A stretch of 64,000 bases of DNA from Anisus vortex (lineage: Eukaryota > Mollusca > Gastropoda > Planorbidae). Below are positions 40,540 to 52,296 of the stretch, piece after piece. Position 1 is the first letter of the stretch. Each line of letters starts with the position of its first letter. A program made the translations under genes and the position numbers. Under the pieces are notes generated by a model. It did not search any database, was not told the origin of the DNA, and saw only the letters and a program-made list of their open reading frames with translations. The DNA lies in assembly GCA_949126835.1 (NCBI GenBank), contig OX421506.1, positions 15,511,947-15,575,946 of the forward strand, read 5' to 3'.

Positions 40540-43190
40540 GTAGACTGTGAGAGAGTGAATGAGAGAGAGAGAGAGAGTGAATGAGAGAGAGAGAAAGTGA
40601 GAGAGTGAATGAGAGAGAGAGAGTGAGAGAGTGAATGAGAGAAAGAGAGAGTGAGAGAGTGAATGAGAGAGAGAGAGAGTGAGAGAGTGAATGAGAGAGA
40701 GAGAGAGTGAGAGAGTGAATGAGAGAGAGAGAGAGTGAGAGAGTGAATGAGAGAGAGAGAGAGAGTATAAGAGTGAATGAGAGAGAGAGAGTGAGAGAGT
40801 GAATGAGAGAGAGAGAGTGAGAGAGTGAATGAGAGAGAGAGAGAGTGAGAGAGTGAATGAGAGACAGAAAGAGTGCGAGAGTGAAAGAGAGAGATAGAGA
40901 GAGATAGTGAGAGAGTGAATGAGAGAGAGAGTGAGAGAGTGAATGAGAGAGAGAGAGTGAGAGAGTGAATGAGAGAGAGAGTGAGAGAGTGAATGAGAGA
41001 GAGAGAGAGTGTGAGAGTGAATGAGAGAGAGAGTGAGAGAGTGAATGAGAGAGAAAGAGTGAGAGAGTGAATGAGAGAGAGAGAGAGAGTGAGAGAGTGA
41101 ATGAGAGAGAGAGAGAGTGAGAGAGTGAATGAGAGAGAGAGAGTGAGAGAGTGAATGAGAGAGAGAGAGTGAGAGAGTGAATGAGAGAGAGAGAGAGTGA
41201 GAGAGTGAATGAGAGAGAGAGAGAGAGTGAGAGAGTGAATGAGAGAGAGAGAGTGAGAGAGTGAATGAGAGAGAGAGAGTGTGAGAGAGTGAATGAGAGA
41301 GAGAGAGAGTGAGAGAGTGAATGAGAGAGAGAGAGAGTGAGAGAGTGAATGAGAGTGAGAGAGAGTGAGAGAGTGAATGAGAGAGAGAGAGAGTGAGAGA
41401 GTGAATGAGAGAGAGAGTGAGAGAGTGAATGAGAGAGAGAGAGTGTGAGAGTGAATGAGAGTGAGAGAGAGTGAGAGAGTGAATGAGAGAGAAAGAGTGA
41501 GAGAGTGAATGAGAGAGAGAGAGAGAGTGAGAGAGTGAATGAGAGAGAGAGAGTGAGAGTGAATGAAAGAGAGAGAGAGTGAGAGAGTGAATGAGAGAGA
41601 GAGAGTGAGAGAGTGAATGAGAGAGAGAGAGAGTGAGAGAGTGAATGAGAGAGAGAGAGAGTGAGAGAGTGAATGAGAGAGAGAGAGAGAGAGTGAGAGA
41701 GTGAATGAGAGAGAGAGAGAGTGAATGAGAGAGAGAGAGTGAGAGAGTGAATGAGAGAGAGAGAGTGAGAGAGTGAATGAGAGAGAGAGAGAGAGTGAGA
41801 GAGTGAATGAGAGAGAGAGAGAGTGAGAGAGTGAATGAGAGAGAGAAAGAGTGAGAGCGTGAATGAGAGAGAGAGAGTGAGAGAGTGAATGAGAGAGAGA
41901 GAGTGAGAGAGTGAATGAGAGAGAGAGGGAGTGAGAGAGTGAATGAGAGAGAGAGAGAGAGAGAGTGAGAGAGTGAATGAGAGAGAGAGAGAGTGAGAGA
42001 GTGAATGAGAGAGAGAGTGAGAGAGTGAATGAGAGAGAGAAAGAGTGAGAGCGTGAATGAGAGAGAGAGAGTGAGAGAGTGAATGAGAGAGAGAGTGAGA
42101 GAGTGAATGAGAGAGAGAGAGTGAGAGAGTGAATGAGAGAGAGAGAGTATAAGAGGGAATGAGAGAGGGAGAGTGAGAGTGAATGAGAGAGAGAGTGTGA
42201 GAGTGAATGAGAGAGAGAGAGTGAGAGAGTGAATGAGAGAGAAAGAGTGAGAGAGTGAATGAGAGAGAGAGAGTGAGAGAGTGAATGAGAGAGAGAGAGT
42301 GAGAGAGTGAATGAGAGAGAGAGTGAGTAAGAGAGTGAATGAGAGAAAGAGTGAGAGAGTGAGAGAGTGAATGAGAGAGAGTGAGAGAGTGAATGAGAGA
42401 GAGAGAGAGAGTGAGAGAGTGAATGAGAGAGAGAGTGAGAGAGTGAATGAGAGAGAGAGAGAGAGTGAGAGAGTGAGATAGTGAATGAGAGAGGGAGAGA
42501 GAGTGAATGAGAGAGAGAGAGTGAATGAGAGAGAGACAGTGAGAGAGTGAATGAGAGAGAGAGAGTGAGAGAGTGAATGAGAGAGAGAGTGAGAGAGTGA
42601 ATGAGAGAGAGAGTGAGAGAGTGAATGAGAGAGAGTGAGAGAGAGTGAATGAGAGAGAGAGAGTGAGAGAGTGAATGATGAGAGAGAGAGAGTGAGAGAG
42701 TGAATGAGAGAGAGAGAATGAGAGAGTGAATGAGAGAGAGAGAGAGTGAGAGAGTGAATGAGAGAGAGAGTGAGAGAGTGAGAGAGTGAATGAGAGAGAG
42801 AGAGAGTGAGAGAGTGAATGAGAGAGAGAGAGTGAGAGAGTGAATGAGAGAGAGCGAGAGAGTGAATGAGAGAGAGATAAAGTGAGAGAGTGAATGAGAG
42901 AGAGATAGAGTGAGAGAGTGAATGGGAGAGAGAGAGAGTGAGAGAGTGAATGAGAGAGAGAGAGAGTGAGAGAGTGAATGAGAGAGAGCGAGAGAGTGAA
43001 TGAGAGAGAGATAGAGTGAGAGAGTGAATGAGAGAGAGATAGAGTGAGAGAGTGAATGAGAGAGAGAGAGAGTGAGAGAGTGAATGAGAGAGAGATAGAG
43101 TGTGAGAGAATGAGAGAGAGATAGAGTGAGAGAGTGAATGAGAGAGAGAGAGAGTGAGAGAGTGAATGAGAGAGAGATAGAGAGAGAATA
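40540..43190 (+). repeat. 2.65 kb GA-rich array (gtgagagagtgaatgagagagaga)n
   Basis: Roughly 100 units of 24-30 bases, made of gagagagtgaatg plus a variable (ga)n run, essentially pure purine plus periodic T on the + strand. Fades out into degenerate gagaga sequence to about 43305. Confidence 0.97.
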
Positions 43191-43659
43191 GGGATAGAAA
43201 AATAATGAGAAATAGAAAGTGAGAGAGATAAAGTGGGAGAGAGAAAAAGTAAGAGAGATTGAGAGAGGGAGATTACGTGGGTGAAAAGAAAGTGAGATAA
43301 AGAACCATCAACTTATTTTTGGTCCTCGAAACCTCAGAAGATAAAGCTACACTCGAACTGTATTGTACTCAATGCTTTCCTCGTTTCACAAAACCACTCA
43401 AAATGTTTGATAGTCTTTGACCCCCGCCCCCCCCCCCCCACACACCTTACACTACACTTAAGGTAACGATTGCTACAGTGTATTTCTATTGACTGTAACA
43501 CAGACAATACTTTTGCCTTTTTAAGATAACTAGTTTATCTGCTTCATAAAGCGTTCATTATTCTTTTGCTTTTGTTCGAGTAAGGCCTTGAAAAAAATGA
43601 AATTGTGATTTATAAAATGTGTCACTTTGCTAGGTTAAAACTAGTTGTATAAGCCAAAA

Positions 43660-44260
43660 GACAACCTAGAAAGAATTGACAGAAGGCAGAGCAGCCAGAT
43701 CAGTACATCACCAGAGACCAAGAGGAAAGAGGCTAAGGGGCAGACCACGACAAAGATGGCTCGAAGCTATAGATCAGGGGTCTTTGTCTGAGAGAGCCAT
43801 GGGCCCACATATTTTGAAAAGTAATTATGTGAGAGCCTTACATATTGTTTAAAACTAAAAATTTAAGTAAATGTGTGCAAGAGTTATTTCTCTTTAATTA
43901 CAATGAATGCAGGGTTGCCATTATTCTATCTTTTAGGTCAGCGGAGTTTATCTCCTTTACCACTTCTGATGCTTAGTTGCAGTAGACTTTAGCTCATTTG
44001 TAGAATGAAATATTGATATGCAATTAATATGTAGATCAAAGGAGACTGAAGAAACATTTTTTTATAATCGAACATTTGTCTGCGAGCCAGATGCAGCCAT
44101 CAATAGAGCCACATCTGGCTCGCGAGCCATAGGTTCCCGACCCCTGCTATAGATGCAGATCTGCAAAAACTGGTTTGCGGGCATGTCAAAGAAAAGCCAG
44201 GGATAGGCCTGAATGGAAGGAGCCCTACATCGGCTGTAGCGCCATAGGGATGGATGGAAA
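43660..44260 (+). mobile_element. LINE remnant split by a MITE
   Basis: On either side of the MITE one frame reads RPRQRWLEAI and DADLQKLVCGHVKEK, continuing after a frameshift as KARDRPEWKEPY. This is the C-terminal, post-reverse-transcriptase region of LINEs. Decayed by frameshifts and stops. Confidence 0.7.
43775..44146. mobile_element. hAT-like MITE (family 2), perfect 8-bp target duplication
   Basis: Starts caggggtctttgtctgagagagcc and ends ggctcgcgagccataggttcccgacccctg. Flanked by ctatagat on both sides (43767-43774, 44147-44154). Confidence 0.92.
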
Positions 44261-44556
44261 AGACAACTTATGTACTATTTGGCATTGCTCGTCGATTTCA
44301 CGTGTTTTTTCGATATTAAATTTGTGGATCTCGTCACTTTGTTACAAATTTACGTGAATAACGCTCGCTTTTCAAGTAGGCTATATTATAGGTAATGGGA
44401 ACATTTGGATCTGCGCGTCTGTCAAAAATGGCGTAAACTTTCCCCCCTATAAAATAATAAAATTAAATGTTATTTAAAAGAAATAATTAATGTGTGTACC
44501 TCTAGGAAATCGCTCTGTTTCATTGCTATGTATAACAAGCCACTGAACTGTAACTC

Positions 44557-44761
44557 AAGGGATCGGCAACCTGCGAAACGCGTACTGGACTTGATAAGCA
44601 GAACAATTTTTAATGGCACGCGGATGTCTGCTAAAAAACGGCAATTCAAATCTCTTCAAAAAAAAATTTGCTAAAGCATCATGACTTTTAGGCTGTTGGC
44701 ACGCTGATTGAATTAGAAATCTCACTTTATCACACTATTATCAAAAGATTTCCGACCTCTG
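44557..44761. mobile_element. hAT-like MITE (family 1)
   Basis: aagggatcggcaacctgcgaaacgcg at the left, ggctgttggcacgctgattg and aaaagatttccgacctctg at the right. No convincing target duplication. Confidence 0.7.
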
Positions 44762-44892
44762 GGGCTCTAGAGTCGGAAGCGGGTAGATCACCATACCAAA
44801 AGTCTCGTGTTTCAATCCAGTGGTTTATTTTACGGGATTGAGTGGCGTCCCTTAGTCTGCTCAGAGAGCACATGGACATCTTGCATGTGAAG

Positions 44893-45125
44893 CCGTCTTA
44901 TCCAGCGGTTAGTTCACCGGACTGTCAACCAACTGACACGTCGCGGGTTCTATCCCTGCCACCGACGGATCCCTGTAGGAGTTTTGGGCCTAGTGGACGT
45001 AATAATCTTCTATCTTGAAGGAACGTCTGTAAACTTATAAGAAGACTAGACTCGGACCATGGATGCACGTGGGACGCAATAATCTTCTTTATAGAAGGAG
45101 CGTCTGTAATATATAATATATTATT
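44893..45125 (+). mobile_element. SINE-B, most complete copy
   Basis: tRNA-like head (ccagcggttagttcaccggactgtcaacc..gcgggttctatccctgcc), tggacgtaataatcttctatc, ggaacgtctgtaaact, then a second module gactcggaccatgg..gacgcaataatcttc..ggagcgtctgtaat, which resembles the first tail module and gives an internal dimer-like structure. Confidence 0.75.
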
Positions 45126-45740
45126 AGATAACATTTTACTATGGGAGAAGTTTATAGTAAAGGCTGAAACGACGCTACCTGTTGTTCAGTCTAACTGTTG
45201 TTTTTTTATATACGGTAGTTGTATCTTTCAAAACTTTGTTCTATATCTCTGTGACAGCCTAAACTGTGGTCGGTCAGCAGGTTTTCCGGGCGCCTGTTGT
45301 GATTGATCTTCAACGGCGTGACCTGAAGCCTAATTTGTATAGTTACGTCTGCAGATATTTTGTCTGGTATTTCAAACCCAGTTCTGTTTATCCAACACAC
45401 AACTGTTTGTTCCCTATTGACAGGTCCTATGATCCGACGGGTAGCCTACTTTTACTCCTTAAATATAGGCATATCTATTTCAATATAGATTAATTAGATT
45501 ATTCATTTGCAGGAAAATTCCTCATTGTGCTTTCTTAAGCACTTTAGCAAGAAGAATTCGTCGAAAAAAAAAAAAAACCAACCTTATTGAAGAACTAGGA
45601 TTAGACGTTTACATAATGAAAAAAACTACACAACAATTTCTTGAGAAATAAACAGCCAACCGCTATGACAGGATGGATCTAGTGCTATTAAAGGACTTTA
45701 CAATTTTTTAAAAATAGGTAATGGGAGACACAGGAATTTA

Positions 45741-48000
45741 GAAAGGTAAGGTAAGAGAGACTAAACCAAAGGTAAAGAAAGGAAAATGTAAGGTAAGAGA
45801 GACTTAACAAAAGTAAGGAAAGGAAAATGTAATGTAAGAGAGACTAAACAAAGGTAAAGAAAGGAAAATGTAATGTAAGAGAGACTTAACAAAGGTAAGG
45901 AAAGGAAACTGTAAGGTAAGAGAGACTTAACAAAGGTAAAGAAAGGAAAATGTAAGGTAAGAGAGACTTAACAAAGGTAAAGAAAGGAAAATGTAAGGTA
46001 AGAGAGACTTAACAAAGGTAAGGAAAGGGAAATGTAAGGTAAGAGAGACTTAACAAAGGTAAAGAAAGGAAAATGTAAGGTAAGACAGACTTAACAAAGG
46101 TAAGGAAAGGAAAATGTAAGGTAAGAGAGACTTAACAAAGGTAAGGAAAGGAAAATGTAATGTAAGAGAGACTTAACAAAGGTAAGGAAAGGGAAATGTA
46201 AGGTAAGAGAGAGACTTAACAAAGGTAAGGAAAGGAAACTGTAAGGAAAGAGAGACTAAACAAAGGTAAAGAAAGGAAAATGTAAGGTAAGAGAGACTTA
46301 ACAAAGGTAAGGAAAGGAAACTGTAAGGAAAGAGAGACTAAACAAAGGTAAAGAAAGGAAAATGTAAGGTAAGAGAGACTTAACAAAGGTAAAGAAAGGA
46401 AAATGTAAGGTAAGAGAGACTTAACAAATGTAAGGAAAGGAAAATGTAAGGTAAGAGAGACTTAACAAATGTAAGGAAAGGAAACTGTAAGGTAAGAGAG
46501 ACTTAACAAAGGTAAAGAAAGGAAAATGTAAGGTAAGAGAGACTTAACAAATGTAAGGAAAGGAAACTGTAAGGAAAGAGAGACTAAACAAAGGTAAAGA
46601 AAGGAAAATGTAAGGTAAGAGAGACTTAACAAATGTAAAGAAAGGAAAATGTAAGGTAAGAGAGACTTAACAAATGTAAAGAAAGGAAAATGTAAGGTAA
46701 GAGAGACTTAACAAATGTAAGGAAAGGAAACTGTAAGGGAAGAGAGACTAAACAAAGGTAAGGAAAGGGAAATGTAAGGAAAGTGAGACTAAACAAAGGT
46801 AAGGAAAGGGAAATGTAAGGAAAGAGAGACTAAACAAAGGTAAGGAAAGGAAAATGTAAGGTAAGAGAGACTTAACAAAGGTAAGGAAAGGGAAATGTAA
46901 GGTAAGAGAGACTAAACAAAGGTAAGGAAAGTGAGACTAAACAAAGGTAAGGAAAGGGAAATGTAAGGAAAGTGAGACTAAACAAAGGTAAGGAAAGGGA
47001 AATGTAAGGTAAGAGAGACTTAACAAAGGTAAGGAAAGGGAAATGTAAGGAAAGTGAGACTAAACAAAGGTAAGGAAAGGGAAATGTAAGGAAAGAGAGA
47101 CTAAACAAAGGTAAGGAAAGGGAAATGTAAGGAAAGTGAGACTAAACAAAGGTAAGGAAAGGGAAATGTAAGGAAAGAGAGACTAAACAAAGGTAAGGAA
47201 AGGAAAATGTAAGGTAAGAGAGACTTAACAAAGGTAAGGAAAGGGAAATGTAAGGTAAGAGAGACTAAACAAAGGTAAGGAAAGTGAGACTAAACAAAGG
47301 TAAGGAAAGGGAAATGTAAGGAAAGTGAGACTAAACAAAGGTAAGGAAAGGAAATGTAAGGTAAGAGAGACTTAACAAAGGTAAAGAAAGGAAAATGTAA
47401 GGTAAGAGAGACTTAACAAAAGTAAAGAAAGGAAAATGTAAGGTAAGAGAGACTTAACAAAAGTAAAGAAAGGAAACTGTAAGGTAAGAGAGACTTAACA
47501 AAAGTAAAGAAAGGAAAATGTAAGGTAAGAGAGACTTAACAAAAGTAAAGAAAGGAAAATGTAAGGTAAGAGAGACTTAACAAAAGTAAAGAAAGGAAAA
47601 TGTAAGGTAAGAGAGACTTAACAAAAGTAAAGAAAGGAAAATGTAAGGTAAGAGAGACTTAACAAAAGTAAAGAAAGGAAAATGTAAGGTAAGAGAGACT
47701 TAACAAAAGTAAAGAAAGGAAAATGTAAGGTAAGAGAGACTTAACAAAAGTAAAGAAAGGAAAATGTAAGGTAAGAGAGACTTAACAAAAGTAAAGAAAG
47801 GAAAATGTAAGGTAAGAGAGACTTAACAAAAGTAAAGAAAGGAAAATGTAAGGTAAGAGAGACTTAACAAATGTAAGGAAAGGAAACTGTAAGGTAAGAG
47901 AGACTTAACAAATGTAAGGAAAGGAAACTGTAGGAAAGAGAGACTAAAGAAAGGTAAAGAAAAGGAAATGTAAGGAAAGAGAGACTAAACAAAAGTAAGG
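45741..48000 (+). repeat. 2.26 kb array, ~41-bp purine-rich unit with 5' splice-site-like motifs
   Basis: About 55 units of aggtaagagagacttaacaa + aggtaaagaaaggaaaatgta, with variants (ggaaag, actgta, taaaca) grouped in blocks; 47350-47870 is the most homogeneous. Each unit holds one or two AAGGTAAG motifs. Confidence 0.97.
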
Positions 48001-48398
48001 TGTGTTATGAGGTGTGTTTTAAGATGTGTTTTAAGATTTGTTGTGAGCCATTGTGTGGGTGTATTAGGTAGGTGGTAAATGTAGATTGCGACAGAAGGTT
48101 TTATTCATGTTTCATGTTGACATGTCGACATGTTGGAGGTGGTTGCTGCATTCAGTTCGTTGAAGATTAGATCGGCTGTTATAGATTTGTTTCTCAATGA
48201 AATGACAATATCCGTATATGGTATTGTAGTGTTCTGCAAAATGTGAGCGGCCATCGTCCCACTAAGCTGTGGGTGTTTGCTCACGCAATTGGTTACATGA
48301 TATTATTGTCATTGTTAAACATCAATCTTTTTATTTATTAGGTCTACAGATTTATACGATTTGTATCGCACATACAATTTTAATTTTCTTTTATAAAT

Positions 48399-48690
48399 GT
48401 AAAGTAAAGTATCGGGTATGACCAAATTGATCCATAGGGCCGGTGAAGCAGCGTTCACCAGTTTCTGTGGCTACGGCATACTAGGTGATTGCGTGGGCAG
48501 CACTATGCACGGCCGCCTTTACTTTACCCCAACTAAGGTCAGGGTAGGCTACCCATCAGATCTGGTCTACTCAGCGACACCCTCAAATAAAGGGGGAAAA
48601 ATCCTAGCCTACACCAGGATTAGAACCCAGGACCTTTGGTACGCCAGTCGAACGCTTTGCCTCCGTGCACCATTAGCCTATGCCCATTAT
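48399..48690 (-). mobile_element. SINE-A copy
   Basis: Reverse-oriented full-length copy: aaagtaaagtatcgggtatgacc, ccatagggccggtgaagcag, gcatactaggtgattgcgtgg, ttactttaccccaactaaggtc, inverted B box (ggattagaaccc), then a decayed head. Confidence 0.85.
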
Positions 48691-50062
48691 ACGATCATTA
48701 TTAATTGTTCCGAGACTGACACAAGAACAACCTGTTATACAGACTGTGCCCACACTATAGCCAGCGTTTTAGGCTAAGACCATGCAGGGCACAACAGGCT
48801 CACAAAGCGTAGGTTTCGAACACTGTGAGTATGAGACAGTGACATAGTGAGAGTATGTGAAATCAACCCCCCCCCCCCCTAGAGGGGGGCTTCAGACTAA
48901 GCTTATGTCAATGGGCTGTAATACGACTCTACCAAAATAATACATCAAATGAAGGGAGACAATTTAAGCTCTGGATCAAAATCACTAAGCTCATCCAGAC
49001 GCCTATGGATTCCTAAGCTGTTTAACGGATCGGGGCAAAAGTTATGGTAAGTCTATGTGTAGTGGCCGCGAATGCACAATCTCCCATTGTTCGTACACAT
49101 GACCTCTATAATATACACATGCATGGGCAGATAATCACGCGTTGTCGTGTTGTACTGTTTGCTGGTCTACATAATGAACAAGAAGTATGTAGTAGGTCTA
49201 CAGGCTGCTAAATATCACACCGGCCACGTCAGAATGATTGCATGCTATTATCGTAGTCACGACAAAAGGTCACAAATAATATCCCAAAGCGTTAATTATT
49301 CATTATTCCGTGTGTTTAAAGTTTAAAGGAACATTTTCAACAGCAGTAGTGTACCTTGGTGGGTAGGGTAATAAACATTGATTTGACATTTATATTTATA
49401 TATTCAACGAGCACTCCCGTCTCACTTCTGCCACAACCATTCAAGCGAAAATATTTTTGCTTTGGTAAAGAGAAAACGTAATTTATAAGAAAATTAATAT
49501 AAAAGTAAAGGTATCAATAATGTACTATTGAGCTAGTCTACGTTTTTTTTTTAAAAAGGCAGAGAAAAGAGAACGGTGTCAATCAATATCGAATCACATG
49601 ATTGCGATTTTTGGCAAACAGTCAAATGATTCAAAGAGGGTAAGTGTAAATTGTATATAGAACCAAAAATTGTTGAGTCTACAGACTGTAGTGAGCAATG
49701 GCTACACACTATTTCAAAGCGAGATTTCCGCTTATGTTGCATTGCATGGTTAAGACTATAGCTTCTACAAAAACTACAACAAATAATTGCAATTAGGACC
49801 AGAAGTGTTGCTGTGTTATGTGTTCTTGATCAACCATCATGACCTACTTAGATATCTACAACCTATTGTTACAGTTAATAAAGACACGGCTTGAGTTCAG
49901 ACTGGAATAAGAAAACCATTGCCAATATGTAGATTAGGTAAAAAAAATGATAAAGAGAGAAATGAAAAAGTATAGAATAGTTAACTTAGTTACAACATAT
50001 AGATAGATATAGTTTCATAAAAACACTAAGACACTGGGATACAGATTTAGAAGTAAACCATT
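48691..50062. other. Intergenic, nothing recognised
   Basis: Contains a poly-C run near 48866; no gene or repeat family recognised. Confidence 0.4.
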
Positions 50063-51398
50063 TTTATTTCACAGACATTTAGCAATATGAAAATTGTTAT
50101 CTTGGAACAAACAAAAAAATTACAAAAAAAAAAAAAAGGTCAACAGCTAAATTTAAAAAGAAAAGTTTTTTGCCCATTTCCATCTTTTAAAAAAAATTGT
50201 TACAAATTATTATAATAGTTTGTCTTGTATGTAATGAAGAGACTATTAGCGGACCTACTTAAATTAGTACTTTACCATTTGTTTTTTTATCTTGAGAATG
50301 GGGAGTAGGGCAGGGGGAGACTTAAAAATATTATTAGTAAGAAATTTCCATTTTTTCATAAACATATAAAAAAAGAAATAGATCTAGTAAAAAAAAAATG
50401 AACAAGAAAAATGAGCAAAAATGTTTTCTTTTAAGATGACAGAAGGTAAAAAAAAAATCACAGTTAATAATAGAGAATTCTTTTTTTTTAATTTTAAATA
50501 TATATTAATATAAAATATAAGAATATTTAAAATGTAAAACATTTATAGAACAATTTTTGGAAACCATTTTTAACCCCACAAGTAAAAGAAAAAAAAAAAA
50601 ACTAGTCTGAAAACTTTTGGCTTTCAACAAGTACTCATTAATTTCTTAAGGAATATTTCAGACAAAACATAGAACAGAACAGCTGATGCCATTAAAACCA
50701 GTTACTTGGCAACCAACAGTTGTGCTGAGGTAAATGTACCTACATAATAATCATAGACTATATTTTGGCAAACAAACTTGTGTTAAGTCATGTGAAATAT
50801 AATTCTGAATAATGAACATATTAAAACTTTGCCTTATGAGGGAGAATAGAAAAGTGAGACAGTTTTTATAACTAAGGCTACTGCAGGATAATTTACATTT
50901 AGCTCTTGGTAAAAAAAATTTTTGGCCTCTGAGCTTTCCAGAGTTGTTATGATTCCATTTGAGAGTTTAACAGAGAAACAATTAATAGTCCTTATTTATA
51001 CAGACTCATCTCTTATCGCAAGTCTTTTTATCTAAATGTTCAACTTCTCAAATTCATAAAGATTATTTATCACATTAAAAGATAAATGCAATTGTGTTCA
51101 ATTATTGAATAATATGGATAGTTTTTTTGTGTGTTGTTTTGTGATATTTGTTTGGCGATGCCCAGAAAGTGAAAACAGTATTAGATGGAGAGCATACATT
51201 GGTAGTCTTGGTGGTGGATAATCAAAGTCTAAATATACAAAAACACAGTACAAGAAAGAAAAAAGGTCCTACCACCATAAGTTTTAATTTCTCTACAACT
51301 GATCTAGAAGAATAAATTATTTCAAGAAATGATAACACTTGTGTAATAAAAAAACAAAAAGGGAAAAAATGGATTTTATTTTAAATTGAATATTTATT
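50063..51398 (-). terminator. Candidate 3' UTR and poly(A) signals of the tetraspanin
   Basis: Downstream of the stop (towards lower coordinates) is about 2.1 kb of AT-rich, repeat-poor sequence. AATAAA on the - strand occurs at 51393-51398, 51375-51380 and 50063-50068. A long 3' UTR ending at one of these is plausible; the exact end cannot be read from sequence. Confidence 0.35.
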
Positions 51399-52230
51399 GA
51401 AAACATTGTACATATAATAATAAAAAAGGAAATGGTTAGATGTGTTGACAAAACATTCATGCAAATCAACTTACCAGTCCACAGAAAAAACAACAAAAAA
51501 CAAAGAATCATTTCACTTTAATGAAGATAATGACAAAAAATAAATAAAAAATAAAACATTAACAATATTAATGACAGAGCTAACAAAAAAAAAAAGAATT
51601 CTGATGGACAATAAACTTTTGTAGACAGGAAACAGTATCACTTTAGACGTGATGAATTTATACATTAAAAAAAAATAATTGAAATTTATACGGGGCTATA
51701 AGGAATTTGGCAATTTTTTGTTTTAAGTAGCAAATGAAATAAATTGGAATTAAGATAGAAGACCTGGTGGTGACCTGGACACAGTTCATTGAATACATGT
51801 AAACAGGAAGTCAACTAAACATCATCTTAACAAGAGTATTAACATCAGAATTGGTTTGTTTACAATATCAATTATCATACATCTTTAAATCACTACATCA
51901 ATAATCATAATTAAAGAGCTGTTTCCAATGACTGATTGGTATATGACAGATTCGTGACCAACAACAAAATTTATATAAATACGATTTTTCTGATCAGAAA
52001 TAATTTTTTTTATAAAAGATTGAACTAACAGAAAAACAAGGAGTGTCCTTTGATAAATTATGCAGGAAAGTTCTTGACTATTTTCTACTATCCATACATT
52101 CTTGCAAACGATAATTTTAAAAAACAGCTGTAGTTTGTTTTTTCTTTTCTTCAAAGTAAATCTTCATTTGGTACAGACTGCTTCTCTAGCATACAAGATT
52201 GGCAGGAAAGAGGAAGCCAGTGCTTGCCCT

Positions 52231-52296
52231 TTAGACTACTTCATACTCTTTTTTTATGGCTCTTGCTAGGCAACAGGCAAACAAAATTCCAACCAC
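52231..52296 (-). CDS. CD63: Tetraspanin last exon with stop
   Basis: 21 codons plus TAA. It completes TM4 (VVGILFACCLARA) and the short tail KKEYEVV. Acceptor tgtattttccag. The terminal tyrosine motif is the main reason for the CD63 call. Confidence 0.94.
   Translation of the reverse strand: MVGILFACCLARAIKKEYEVV

Noticed and set aside
46872..47108. Leu/Ser/Phe/Pro-rich frame on the - strand
   Set aside because: Translation of the 41-bp satellite.
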